A stretch of 64,000 bases of DNA from Pisaster brevispinus (taxonomy: Eukaryota; Echinodermata; Asteroidea; Forcipulatida; Asteriidae): assembly GCA_023634235.1 (NCBI GenBank), contig JAMKCF010000079.1, positions 315,001-379,000 on the forward strand, in the 5' to 3' direction. Positions within the stretch are counted from its first letter, which is position 1. Every line of letters begins with the position of its first letter. This document shows, one piece after another, positions 23,061-35,352 of this stretch. A program made the position numbers and the translations under genes. The notes under the pieces were generated by a model. It was not told where the DNA came from, did not search any database, and was given only the letters and a program-made list of their open reading frames with translations.

Positions 23061-23394
23061 GAGAATCTAGCAAAATTTTATTTAGGCCTGAGGCCGATCC
23101 ATTCTACGCGTGTGCTCAAGTATGGTAACCTGCAAAAGAGGCATCGAGTCAAAAAGCAACTGGTCCTCTGTCATTCTTCTTTGATTTTGTGATAAATCTA
23201 ACTGTATGGAGTTTAGGGTGACCGTGCAAAAACATGACTCATTTAAAATAGACTCGCATCCAAATACTTGCATATTAGAGAAGATTTATCTCATTTGTAT
23301 TATGGGCGAGAGTGTTTCCTCACTCAACAGAATTGAAAGATATTTATCAGACTCAAAAGTTAACATTTGAACTTCGATTTGTTTATTACCGTAA

Positions 23395-23475
23395 TCTTTG
23401 GCATATTAGCTGCCCGGTGTATAAGCCGCAATGCCCAGAAATTGTCAAAACAACTGTCAGTTTCAGTGTATAAGC
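23395..23475. repeat. GTGTATAAGCCGCA repeat
   Basis: GTGTATAAGCCGCAATG, GTGTATAAGCCACCC and GCGTATAAGCCGCAGTGG recur within 80 bp. This resembles the sub-terminal repeats of a common DNA-transposon family. Only this end was recognised. Confidence 0.4.
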
Positions 23476-24658
23476 CACCCAGCGTATAAGCCGCAGTGGC
23501 GACCGCTTACACAGAGGGGCTGTGCGTGTTTGCAGTCCTTTGTGGAGATGTACAGTGACTGGCGGGCGGCACATCAGTCATTGTACATCGCCACAAAGTG
23601 CAAGTTGCATTGCATTGAAGTCAAAATCTATTTGATGTTAACACCATCGATCGTTATTGAAATCGTTTACAATGATCTGCAGTCAAGTGGGCCTATTTCC
23701 TTTTTTTAAGTGATTGGCCGGCGCATTACTCCCTGAACTGATGGTCCGTGTGGAAACACGCGGGCCACTTCTTAGACCACCCGACGGGTCTTGGGAGGGT
23801 GGGCCGCCCTCCTTAAATTTCCGGCCGCCCTGCCAAAGAATTGGCCGCCCTGCCAAAATAGTTAACCACCCAGCTCGGAACACTGATACAAGTTTCCTTC
23901 GACACAGACTTTCTTCCGCCAGGCCTCACTCAAACGAGTAGCCGTGTTGGGAAGCTTGCTGACGCGCAAAACCGCTGCATTGCGATCACCTTAAACCAAT
24001 CGGCCGGCCGTGACACACAGCCAGTTGACAGCCACGGTGTACAGTACATGTGTGGCATGCATCAATGGAGCCTAAATCGGCACCTGATTGGTCCGCTTCC
24101 GCCAAAGGTTATTATGTTGTAAAATATCCTACAGTTAAGATTCTACAATAAACACATACAAAAATAATAATTAACTAACATTAGAAAGAAGACCAGCTGC
24201 AACCATTAAAAATGATGATAAAACACAGGAAAAGGTGAGCCCCTTTAACTAAAAATACGCATATAACTGCAATCATGTGCACGAAACCACTTCCAAGACG
24301 AGTGGGAATGACATCATTCATGCTATAATGTACACTTTGAGGAATGTCAAATAGAAACAGAAACATTAACTCAATGAAGATCAATCCCTCCACACACATT
24401 AAACCAGGAGCATAATTATGAGCAACTAAAAAAGTAAATTATCAGAAGTTAAAACTATGGAATGAAATCTATTTTCAAAAATTTTGGTAAACATGTGAGT
24501 GTAAACAAAAAAATTACCCAAAATATAATAAAATATAAATCAGGGGTGAGAGTCAATGCTGATGAAAAAAGTCTGAAACTGGGATCCAGATCTTAGGAGG
24601 TACATTGAAATGGTGGCATTTCCACCTTTGGGTAACACCTGGAGTTATAGATTCCAAC

Positions 24659-25583
24659 ACCGCGTTTACCCTAGATCCAGAAAGGTGGATTGAGATCCGG
24701 CAGATCAAGATCCTGTGTCGCGTTTACACCAGCGCTTGATCCGGCTCCGATCCCACTTTTGAACCGGATGTATATTGGTCACGAAGTCACCGCTCCTCGC
24801 AAAGAGCTCAAGGGTTACGTGGCAAAGATCAAAGGTCACGATTACAACGCGCCACTTCTAGAAATATTAACAATGCGAAGGTAGAATGCAAAAAATACAG
24901 TACAGCAAATGATATGGATAACAACGACCATGCAGGTAGAAATATTTTGTAGATGGGAATTAACAAAATACACCAACAAGGCAAGCTCCGAACGTAACGA
25001 TGAATGTATAAGGACGCTGAAAACAACAAAACGTTTCAAACACGCACAGTCCACATGGGCTCATATTCGGTACCTTATGGAGACCAAGGACAAAACAAAA
25101 AAGGGAAAACAAAAGGTCTCCACATGGAAATTCTAAAGACCGGGGTGCTCCACAAGGAAATTTGTGTACAAAGTCTATGGGAAACTGTTAAGTGCAGGGA
25201 CAAAGGACTGAACAAAAGAATGCTCCACAAGGATGCATTTTTGTGAATGTGTGCACACAGCGCACACACACACAAATATAAACAGCGACGGATGACCCAC
25301 CAAAGCACAAGCAAAAAGCGCGCCATTCGTAGCGAAACCGGAAATGACCACATCGAATTGCGGTGTCTGATCCACCTTTGCGTTTACACTTGTATTTGGA
25401 ATCCACTTTGCCAGATCTGATCCACCAATTGCCGGATTCAACCCTCCTCGAAAGGTGGATTAAAATTGCCGGATCTTGAACCGGGTCTGATCCTGCTTGT
25501 TTGCGTTTACACTAGCCGTTAATCCACATTGCCGGATCAGACCCGGGTCTGATCCACCTTTCTGGATCTAGTGTAAACGGGGT
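24659..25583. mobile_element. Candidate DNA transposon with GTTTACACTAGATCC ends
   Basis: The left end CGCGTTTACCCTAGATCC continues AGAAAGGTGGAT. The right end, read on the minus strand, is CCCCGTTTACACTAGATCC and continues identically. Sub-terminal GATCCGGCA motifs repeat on both sides (24690-24770 and 25400-25560). No transposase frame was seen. The interior carries the dispersed block shared with 1253-1430 (here 25069-25246) and a CA microsatellite. Target-site duplication could not be fixed. Confidence 0.55.
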
Positions 25584-25926
25584 CCATGGAGCTTTTGGGA
25601 ACAGTATCCTCAGTGCTAGAGAATAAGATCAAGGAGGCTGACTCGTTTTTATTTGGAGAAAAATACAGCATTTAGTTTAGCAGGCAGACTTAAGAAAGTC
25701 TGAAATCAGATAACAGGTTGAATTTTCTCATCCCTGATAAATAGGTCAGGGAAAGAAATGTCTCACAAAAATTCATTAAAAATTGACGAATTAAAATAAA
25801 TGACGTTACCTTGAGTAGAGATTGTTTGCATTCCTTGAGCTTTCCAGCTTTGGGGTACGTTCTAGCTAGGTACGTCAGTACGTCAAGTAATATACCACAA
25901 GGGAAACTGACTGAGTAAATAAACAA

Positions 25927-26060
25927 TTATTTGGGGTTGAACAAAGAACAATTGATTAGAGCTGGATTTTGAACCTGCCACCTCCAGATGAATGTGCTGG
26001 CGCTCTACCCTTGTCTACCAACTGAGCTATCTAGCCCCTAATGTTGTCGGTCTCTTAACA
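25927..26060 (-). mobile_element. tRNA-derived SINE, copy 5
   Basis: On the minus strand this is the same tRNA-like head and CAATTGTTCTTTGTTCAACCCC tail as the other copies. It contains a short local duplication (CTCTACCCTTGTCTACCAACTG) in the D-arm region. It lies in the CTR9 intron just upstream of exon H. Confidence 0.7.
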
Positions 26061-28729
26061 CAATAATTATTACATCTTTCTTCCTTTGTCTGTTTTTTCC
26101 TTGTAAAGACCGGTTCATACTTCCTGCCAATGCAAATGCGAAGCCAATTTTTAGTGACGCAATAATCAGAACGCGCTTTTTTTCCAAATGTGACGTGGAT
26201 AAAGCCAGTATTATTTTTTTTGCCACGCACTAACTAAATGTATCTCCGACCAGAGATGTTAATAAACTAGACATGGTGAGGTTTTCTTACCATCTGAATA
26301 GCACTGATATATTGTTTCTGCTCCACTTAGATAAGAGCAAGATTCAACCACACGTCCGACATATCAGCTGTAGCTTCACGAACCTGCCGAAAAGAAAAAA
26401 AGACAAGAAAAATTATATTTTATCTGGAATGAGATTTGAAGAAAGTGCCAACCCACCCCCCCCCTCGAGGTCAACCAGAGAAAAATTATCGTGGCATAGG
26501 AGAGAACCAACGTACAACTCTACTCACCTATGGCCTTAGTCGGGAATCGAACCTGGGCCATTTTTGAGAGGTGAACGGTAAATCTCTGAAGGGAGTTGGG
26601 GTTTATATACAAATTATCAGGTGCATCAACTAGCCAGTCCAGAATCCATTGAAGTTGGAGTGACACACCCTTTTGGTGAGTGTTTTATTTCACTTTTGTC
26701 TTTCTCCTAGGCAGCCCATCTTTTGTTTTGTCTGTTGCTCCCTGGTTTGTTGTCCAGTTTCTTTTTCCTTTGTTTTTGTGGCCCTTTTCTGTGTTCTCTC
26801 TTTGCCTTGTTTTGGGGAGGGGGGGGGGGGTTCGGGGTTTTTTTCAGTTGATTTCAATCCATGCCATATATTGGGATAGGGGTGGTATTCATATTTTTAA
26901 TATTTTGTATGTATTGTGATTTGCCTGAATAAAGTATCATTATTATTATTATAAGTTGCCCACTCACCTGAGAGAAGACGTCCTTAGATTCTCGGATGTA
27001 GCCCTTCATAGCAAAAATTGCACCAATTCCATTGGCTGCAAACAGATTGCAGCCATCGTTGCGTAATACTTGTTTGTACATGGCCAGCGCTCTGTCCTGG
27101 TGACGTTTAATGTCAGGATGATACCCAGTTATACCCAATTGTTCCTGTTTTAAACCCTGCCCCACAAATACTATTGCCACAAACACAAATAAAGCTTCCA
27201 GTTGTACCCACAAAATCCCTCAAATGCAATTATAAAAGATTCCAGATTTGAAATCCCTGTCCATATGATACAACTCCTTAAAACACCCAATTATCACCCA
27301 AATGAACCCAAACACCTTCATGTAGTTGTAGCAATAATCCTTTCTGGTACTAAAATCTGGTCCACCCTTTCCTACTGAAACCCATGACACACCCACTTAT
27401 GCCCGTAACAATCTTTCTAACACCCAAAACATACCGACTTGACACATTATTTCCAGAAACACCCATGCAATTCCCACTCACACCCATCATATTCCTACTA
27501 ACACCAATAACATACCAACTTACACCCTTTATACCCAAACTCGTTGTACCTTTTCCTTGTCTCTTGTGGGTTGATACAGCGTCTGTAGCCAAACATTACC
27601 CAGTGACAGCAGAGAGTAGGTATCATTCTGGGTGGCGGTCTGTTTGAGGATTCGTTCAAACTTCCTCTGCCCCGGTCCCCATTCTTGTTTAGCAAGATGG
27701 AGGTTACCGATGAGGGACCAAGCATCTGGATGATCCTATGGTACAAACACCAAGAGGGAAAAATGCAGAATTAAACAAACTGTAAGTCAAGATAACTCGA
27801 GGCTGAACCCCGGATAACCCAGGTAAACCTACAAAAAACCTCAAGGCTTTATATAGAGCCCCAAAAAAAGAGCCTGTAAAAATGAGAGTCTATAAAATGA
27901 ACCAGACTTCAAGATAATTGTGTTCATTGGCAGAGGAGAGTACAAAATATTTTTCCCAAAGCAAAATAATCAAACCAGCCTAGAATCTAGGTGGGCTAGA
28001 CTTGGAAATCATCATTTTACCAGAAGGAAGTGTAAAAAAAATTGAAGTCATTTTGAGGTACGGTGGACAGGGTTCTCCCCAGATTTGTTCAAAGCTGTGG
28101 GGCATTCTTGACCAAAATTTTGAGATGTTTGGCCAAAGCACGCTAAATTGAAACAACATCTTTGGATTGTTTTCTACTTTCAAAGCTCTACTGTTTTAAA
28201 ACCTCTACAGTGCAATCTGCAGCATTCTTCATGCTTTTCTGTCCATTTTTTTTTTTAGAATGAAGGGACAAAAAATAAATATTAATAATTATTTCTTGTT
28301 TTCCTTATCAGCCGAAATTCAGTCATATTGGCACGCAAACCATGCGTATCGGCCCGATACTCAAGCAGGGGGAGAACCCTTGTGGACCCGCTACTAGAGC
28401 ACTACTTAGTTTGGGTAAGTTTGTCTGTACCCACCCATACTAAACAGTGCACTCCTACAGTGTCTACCATAGCTCAAAAAGGCTATGAGTGGGGGAACAA
28501 AAGAGTGCCCTCGGTGTTCAAGTTCTTAGCAACGTTTTTGGTCACTTTAGGGAGATTTGCATAACCAAGAGTATTGGAGAAACACAAGGAATATGAACAA
28601 TTGGTGTACAATACCTGGTTGATTTGCAGAGCTTCTTTGAACCAATCAGATGCCTCGTAGATCTGTCCCCGATCCCGAGCCATGCAGCCCAGACGCAAGT
28701 AGCCTAAAAAGAAAATATTCATTTGATCG

Positions 28730-29235
28730 ATAATAATCAATTTCTAATAAGCAATAATCAATGAACAAGTGAGACTTGCAGTTATGTTCATTGCTTAGGG
28801 TGTGTGGCAAGTCAATAGTATACAAATAATGAATGTTTATGAGTGCAATGGTGCGAATATTTTCATGAGTTGAAAGATGGAATGTTCTATTCAACGAGGC
28901 GGAGCCGAGTTGATTGGAACATTCCATCTTTCAACGAATGCAAATATTTGCACTGTTGCACGAATGAAAAACATTCATTATTTGTTTTATATAACATCCA
29001 AGTAGACTAGTAACACTGCTGCATTACCAAAGACACGCGCACACAGTGATGTTTTACGCACCGTGCAATAGTACTTTTCGGATGGAACGAAAAATGCACG
29101 GTGAATGGAACGAAAAATGCACGGTGAGTGACGTAGCGTGCAATAGTACTTTTATTTGCAATCACGTGACGGACAATCCTTCAATCAAATGGCAAGGATC
29201 TGCTTGGGTGTTATATAATAATCAATAGTTGATTT
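28730..29235. mobile_element. Inverted-repeat element in CTR9 intron
   Basis: A perfect 16-bp inverted repeat, GAAAGATGGAATGTTC and GAACATTCCATCTTTC, encloses a GC-rich core (GAGGCGGAGCCGAG). Further outward GCAATGGTGCGAATATT pairs loosely with AATATTTGCACTGTTGC. To the right GGAACGAAAAATGCACGGTGA occurs twice in tandem (29087-29126). This is probably a MITE. The outer limits are uncertain because of the surrounding AATCAAT-rich sequence. Confidence 0.5.
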
Positions 29236-29830
29236 TCATTATTCATTAGTCAATAACCAAATGATCAAGTGAGAGCTGCAGAGTTAAGGTGATCAATAAT
29301 CAATTTATAACTACTCAACAACCTATAATCAATATATAACCACTCAATAATTGATAATAGTTAAATGCACAAGACTTGATGCTTGGAAAAAAGCAGGGCA
29401 ATTTTGAGTAGTACAAGGGCTGACCTACATACAGTACATGTTTAGGCTTGTATAGAATTTTGTTCAGGCTACTTAATAACAGTTTTACTGATTTTTCTGG
29501 AGGCAAAACAATTGGAAATCAGATTAAAGTAGGAAGAACATCACCTGTAATTAGCAACAGTCAATAACAAATGATTAAGTAGTTATTAACATTCCATGAG
29601 CTGGCTATTGGAATAGTCTTTTTAAATTCATTCTGTAATCAATAACAAAGTAATCAAGTTCGAGCGCAATGTTAAAGTAATCAATACTCAATCTGTGACA
29701 ACTGAATAGTGTATAATTAATCTAAAACCACCTAATAATCAATAATTAATAATAAACAAAAGTCAATAATCAATCAACAATCGTTAACCTTCCGTAAGCT
29801 GACTCGGGAATAGTATTTTAAATTCACCCA
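29235..29830. repeat. AATCAATAA-rich degenerate repeats
   Basis: Words such as ATCAATAATCAAT, CAATAACAAATGAT and CTATTGGAATAGT/CTCGGGAATAGT followed by TTTTAAATTCA recur at irregular spacing. This suggests an old tandem duplication of a unit of about 200 bp next to exon C. No coding potential is seen. Confidence 0.4.
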
Positions 29831-31004
29831 CCTGTTTCATCTCCCCACCCAAAAAAGAAGAAGTAATTTACAAGTTTTTGTTTTTAATCGGGTCCCATCA
29901 CAGTATTTCCGCACCCCCCACCCCCGGCACCAAGACCAACTTACAATCAACGTAGTTAGGATGCTCTCTCAGGACGTCTTTATAGAATTTCTCGGCCTTG
30001 TCGAATTGAAACATGCTCTCAAAGAGACCAAGCGAGGTTGTAAGACATCAAGACTGAGATGGCGCCGTAGTATGTCTCATCATGCTCCGCCTCAAAATGG
30101 CACGCTTGAGAGAGGCTTCGTAGTAGCGCTACAGGAGAACAAGAATCAGATTTTAAAAAGGACTGATTGACAAGATCTTTGTGTTTCAAAAGAAAGGAAG
30201 TCCTTAGATGAAATCCGCCCACAAGAAAAAAAAAAAAAATGAAATGGGTTGAAACTTTTGAAGGTTGGTTCGCTCCAGGTTTTCAATTTTTCAATATTAA
30301 TGTAAAGGGCAGTCAGGATGGGCTAAGTGGTTTCTTCCCTGTCTTTCACCTCTGTGGATCCCAATTTGATTCCCGGACCAAAGCCTTGCATGTGGATTGG
30401 GTTTTCAGTCCCCGTCCGACAACGTGGGTTTTCATCCCACTTCTACAACTGAAACTTCTTGATTGTCTTCTTCACAAAAGTTAGTGTGATGTTTCCATTA
30501 GGATGCGTTGCAGACTATATAATTCAGAGTCAGATTCAGGATGTATATAAAAGAAGTTAATACAAAAATTCACACAATCCTTTTCCAAGCCAAATAGACC
30601 TTTGTCAAAATGCGACCATCTTGATGTGTCTCCCATTCATATCAAGAACACCAAACCGAGGCTGGAAGGAGAAATAGTCTGGTTCCTTTACGCACGATGC
30701 ATAGCACATTCCATTAATGTTATTGGATACAGGGAACATGACCAAGATGGCAGCAGCATGATGAAGATCTACCGCTTTTTTTTCCTACCTTTGCCTCTGG
30801 CTGGTTGCCAGGATGGAAATGCAAAGCTCCAACATTGTTCAAAATTTCTGGTGGTGCGTCTGCCTGGACCTTTTCTTTAAAAATACGAGTTGCTGTGCCA
30901 TAAGCAGTCAGGGCTCCCTAAAACATGTTACAAAAGAAAACAAAAACAAGCCAATATTTGTGAATAGTCATTACAGATCTGTTGGAATGATTCTGAAGAA
31001 AAAG

Positions 31005-33040
31005 AACTGTTACTGCACTGGTTCGGGTGCACAACGACTTTCTCTCCAACACTGACCAGGGTATGGTAACTGTTCTTGTGCTTTTGGACCTCAGCGCTGC
31101 CTTTGATACACTGGATCATGGGATATTGCTCAGTAGACTGAAGTCACATGTTGGCGTGACTGGAAAAACATTAGACTGGTTTTCATCATATCTCAGTAAC
31201 CGTCGTCAAACGGTTGTAGTCACTGGTGCTTCTCGCAGCGACTGTCTTCAATCTGGAACAGCTGCTTCATATCCCCTGCGTTATGGTGTCCCACAGGGGT
31301 CAGTTCTGGGTCCCATTTTGTTCAGCATCTACCTTCGACCACTTGGTGATGTCATTCGCAAACATGGTCTCAAGTGCCATTTTTATGCAGATGACACTCA
31401 GTTGTACATCTCTGCTCGACCAAACTCTGCTGATGTGACATCTCAGATTGATGTACTGGAGGCCTGTTGCCGCGACATTCGATCTTGGTTGACGTTCAAT
31501 TACTTGAAGTTGAACGATGGCAAGACGGAAATCATCATCTTGGGATCGCCTGCATCATTGAAGAAAGTTCCATCAGTAACTGTAAATGTCGGCACACATA
31601 ACATCAACCCCATAACTCAAGTCAGGACCCTCGGTGTCAACTTAGAGACAAACATGAGCATGCACTGTCACATCCGTGCAGTGTCTCGCACTGCCATGTA
31701 TCATCTTCACAACATCAGCAAAATTAAGTGTTACCTTGGTCGATCTGTTACTGAACAGGTCATTCACATGCTTGTTACGTCACGTCTGGACTACTGCAAT
31801 GCAGTGCTGGCTGGGCTACCTGCTTCCACTCTTGCTCCACTGCAAAGAGTCCAGAATTCTGCTGCTAGACTCTTAACTGGAACTAAGAAGCATGAGCATA
31901 TTACACCTGTGTTAATGCAATTGCATTGGCTACCTGTGAGATACAGAGTCATCTTCAAGATCTGTCTGCTGATTTTCAAATGTCAGCATGGTCAAGCACC
32001 AGATTACCTCTGTGAACTGCTCCATACTTGCAAACCAGTTAGGACCACACGGTTGTCTGCTGATGGATCCAGGTTGATGTGCCCACGGACCAGGTTAGCC
32101 TCAGCTGGTGGCAGAATGTTTTCTGCTGTTGGCCCACTGCTTTGGAACAAACTGAACATCAGCCTTAGGGAAGCTGACACTCTTAGCACATTCAAATCTG
32201 GCTTAAAAACACATCTGTTTCGGGAAGCATTTGGTGCAGTGTAATCTCTCTCAACTATGTACATTGCTCCCAATGATGATTAATTTTTAATTCTCTGAGT
32301 AGTGTTTAGCAGTTTGTAGCTGCATATCATTATCTTCTATTTGTATCTTTTGTATTTTATTGTGTATATAATTTTATGTCTGCTTTTTTTTAAATAATAC
32401 ATAGTTTTATAATAACAGGTTTTCATATTCATTTTTTACTTGTCGATTGGATGGATATATAATAATGTTCTGTGTCTTGGTGTGGCATTTTATATCCCAT
32501 TGGGATTTGTTTTTAAGTCATATATTTAGTACCATGTCAATTTTATATGGTTTGTTAAAAGCAGCTAGGAGCATATATATATTGTTTGAGGTTGCTGGGT
32601 CTGGTTGTGGTGAGGGTGGGTTGGATGGGGAGGTTAGTTCACCCGTCAGGTTCTGGGGTATCTATATTCAATTGTTTTGTATTCGGTTTATGTGTGTTCT
32701 TTGTACTATTTTACCTAGTCTTGCTTTCCTTAATTCCTTCCTTGGACAGATAGATTGATTGATTGATCATTATATAGGGGTGTTTACTGTTCACTTATTT
32801 CTATTGTGTAATGTTTTGTATTTATGTTTATTCAACTGTGCTTGTTTATATTATTATCTCATTTTTATAATTGCATCGTTTGGTTAGTTTGACTAGCTTA
32901 TTTTTTAACTTATCGTTTGATTAGGCTATATTACTATATTATTTTATGTATATCGTTGGATTGTAAAGCGCCAGGGAGCATTTTCTAAAATGGATTTGGC
33001 GCTATAGAAATGTCCATTATTATTATTATTATTATTATTG
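31005..33040 (+). mobile_element. 5'-truncated L2/CR1-type LINE with intact RT frame
   Basis: An open frame from 31027 (entered without a native start) to 32244 encodes about 405 residues of a non-LTR reverse transcriptase: LLDLSAAFDTLDHGILL, YGVPQGSVLGPILFSIYL, then the catalytic FYADDTQLY, and the C-terminal region LDYCNAVLAGLP and AARLLTG. There is no frameshift. The 3' UTR runs to a GCGCTATAGAAATG box followed by (ATT)n at about 33018-33040, a tail typical of L2/CR1-like elements. The 5' part (endonuclease) is missing. It sits in the plus orientation inside the CTR9-like intron between exons A and B. Confidence 0.9.
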
Positions 33041-33180
33041 TTACGGGAGCATCTCAAAAGTCGGGTATGTTTTTGGCTTCGAAGAACGTTTCCGTTGGCA
33101 CAGAGCCCGAAATCCATTAGACCCCAGAACATTCTGATTAACCGGATCATTGAATGTTTCAGCAGCTCAACAGACCAAGG

Positions 33181-33345
33181 CCCAATTTCATATAGCCTGT
33201 AATCACAAAAACTGGCTCAGCAGAAACAGGTTACCAACCAACATTCCATAAAGTTTACAATGTTGCCACTGGTACCCAACTCATTTCGTACTAAGTAAAG
33301 AAATTTGCTTATTTTCTGCTTAACGGCTTTATGAAGAATGAGCAC
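33181..33345. mobile_element. GGCCCAATTT-type MITE
   Basis: The left end AAGGCCCAATTTCATATAGCC and an inner right end TGCTTAACGGCTTTATGAAG pair imperfectly, as in the relatives at 10003-10178. It lies between the LINE tail and CTR9-like exon A. Confidence 0.45.
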
Positions 33346-34039
33346 GTGCTGGAATGCGTATCCAATCTCATTAGAGACTGTACATAGAATTATGACTTCT
33401 CACAGAGTTAATACACGTGCACGCACTCCCTCCTTCTTTACTGAACCAGAAATTTTTGTTACAAGACCAGAATCAAAATAAGAAAAACCTTCCTGACCCA
33501 GTTTAACGTGCATTTAAGTTAACTGCATTTATTTGAACTTAAGTGCTATTGACATGTAAGAGATGATTGATTTTTATTTGTCTTCATGGGTATTAAGTAT
33601 ACTTCATGATGTCAGTACTCAGTAGAATTGAAAAGTATTTTAACAGACTCAAAGTCAACATTTGAACATACCGGTACTTTGGTGAGTTCCAAGATCTGAG
33701 CCAATTCAATCAATCCATGCCTCAACATCTTCCGGGAACTGATCGACGACCTTCTGGAGGTGACCCTTGGCAGTCTCCCTATTGGTCTCATCACTGGATG
33801 TCGCATAGAGAGACCCAAGAATCTTCATGGTCTCATAGTTACCTGGTTGGGCTTTCAGTACATTTTTCGAAGCACTGGGCAGCCTGGTTTGAAACAAGAG
33901 GAGTGCATTTGGTTTTGGTCAACATAGTGCTGATTTACAGGCAAAATTATCAAGAAAGAAACAATCAAAGTCACCTTTCAGCTGACTAATGTCAACTTTT
34001 TGAGAAAACGAAAAGAAAAACAAATTAATTAATTTCAAC

Positions 34040-34108
34040 AATAAACTTTTTGAGGCTTTGCATGGTGAGATATAAATGTATATTCGGTTTGCGGTAACAC
34101 CACAATGT
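34040..34108 (+). repeat. Solo end of the foldback family
   Basis: TTTTTGAGGCTTTGCATGGTG continues through TATATTCGGTTTGCGGTAAC, matching the long terminus of the foldback elements at 42.7 and 61.8 kb. It ends where a LINE fragment begins. Confidence 0.65.
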
Positions 34109-34835
34109 AATAGGCTTCTTACTTTACAAAAGCGAGCTGTTAGGATAATTTGTAATGCTGGTTTTCTTGATCATACTGCTGCATTATTTTGTAATCTTAA
34201 ATTGTTAAAATGTAATGATCTTTATCATTTGAAATTAGGTAAATTTATGTACAAGTACATGAGTAATGCATTACCACCTTGTTTTAGCTCATTCTTTACT
34301 CTAACTATTAGCATTCATTCATACAAAACTCGAAGCACTTCAAAGAAAAATCTTTTTGTTTCTCGCAACCGAACCTCAATGTATAAAAACAGCCTTGTTC
34401 AACGTGGTGTTACATACTGGAATAATTTGGATGGTTCTGTTAAATCTGCAATCACTCTACCTATATTTTCAACAAAACTAAAACAATTACTTCTCAGTGC
34501 ATATTCATTATAATTATTTCATGACATTGATAGTATGAGTCAATTCAAGATGGCTTGCTTTTTGGTATATTGTTGGTACACCTACATTTGTTGGTCTGTC
34601 CTTGTAGTCCCTTGTCTTTGTGAGTCTTGTGCAGTGTTAGTCTGTCAATAGGTTAGGGTACAAAAGCCAAGGCTTCACCCAATCCTAAGTTTTGCCCCTC
34701 TGACTTGTTCATAATTTTGGCTACTGTTTATAACTGTCATCCACTATTAATATTTATGAAACACTAATGATGTATTATATCATGTGAGGGCAATACCGAA
34801 ATAAATGTTTATTGAATTGAATTGAATTGAGCTGG
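34109..34835 (+). mobile_element. LINE 3' fragment (RT C-terminus)
   Basis: The frame to 34513 encodes NRLLTLQKRAVRIICNAGF, DLYHLKLGKFMYKYM, RGVTYWNNLDGSVK and TKLKQLLLSAY, the characteristic C-terminal region of a CR1/Jockey-group LINE reverse transcriptase. The 3' UTR ends in (TTGAA)n at 34817-34830. It is truncated 5' of this region. No frame break was seen. Confidence 0.85.
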
Positions 34836-35352
34836 GTGCACTCTGTTCTGTACTTTATTCTGGCTGGAAAGGAGAGGGAATGGAGAAACAGCGGTTGGAG
34901 TTGGTGCGATATAACAGCACTTTGATTAATTAAAGAAACAAACAACTAACCAAATACATTCACAGCTATTACTGTAGAAATGTGTCCATCCATAATCACA
35001 TTACACTAAACCATAAAGGTTCAAGAAGATGAAGGGTTTAAAAAGTAAACACTTAATTGTTGATCTCACTTTAGTTCAGAATAAAAGATAGATAAATTAA
35101 AACAAAAGATACAAAAAAATTAAAAGCAAACTTATCCCCAAATGAACAATCTCTATAAAAGAAATAATGAGAAACTTTGCTATTGTAAAGAAACACTTGG
35201 TAATTCAACACTGCAGCTAATCGGTTTACTGTTAGACCCAAAAAATAAACCTCTCTTATAATAAATAAGAATGAGCAGTTCTCGCCCTCTCTCTGGTCAC
35301 TTTATCTACACTAGACTAAAATAAAGAAAGACAAAGACAAGCAAAGAAAAAC

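Larger units (their letters stand above)
25810..33883 (-). pseudogene. CTR9: CTR9-like PAF1-complex TPR subunit, eight exons, damaged
   Basis: CTR9 is the tetratricopeptide-repeat scaffold of the nuclear PAF1 complex, which travels with RNA polymerase II. Eight consecutive exons match its central TPR region on the minus strand: A 33672-33883 ([30 protein letters not shown]), B 30789-30917 ([26 protein letters not shown]), C 29945-30128 (EAEHDETYYGAISV), D 28615-28703 ([13 protein letters not shown]), E 27550-27735 ([19 protein letters not shown]), F 26968-27105 ([13 protein letters not shown]), G 26291-26383 (DVWLNLALI, stop, VEQKQYISA) and H 25810 to about 25900 (KAGKLKECKQSLLK). B, D and E are intact and in phase. 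A has +1 and +4 insertions. C has a net -1 then +1 shift with a stop between. G has TAA where a conserved Tyr is expected. The AG of F's acceptor reads AA. H has an extra T. Both ends of the gene are missing, and a LINE lies between A and B. I read this as a partial, unprocessed duplicate that has decayed. Base-calling error could explain single indels but hardly all of them. Confidence 0.88.

Noticed and set aside
2797..26060. Functional tRNA genes at the five TAGCTCAGTTGG sites
   Set aside because: All five share non-tRNA leader and tail sequence and have degraded stems, as in tRNA-derived SINEs.
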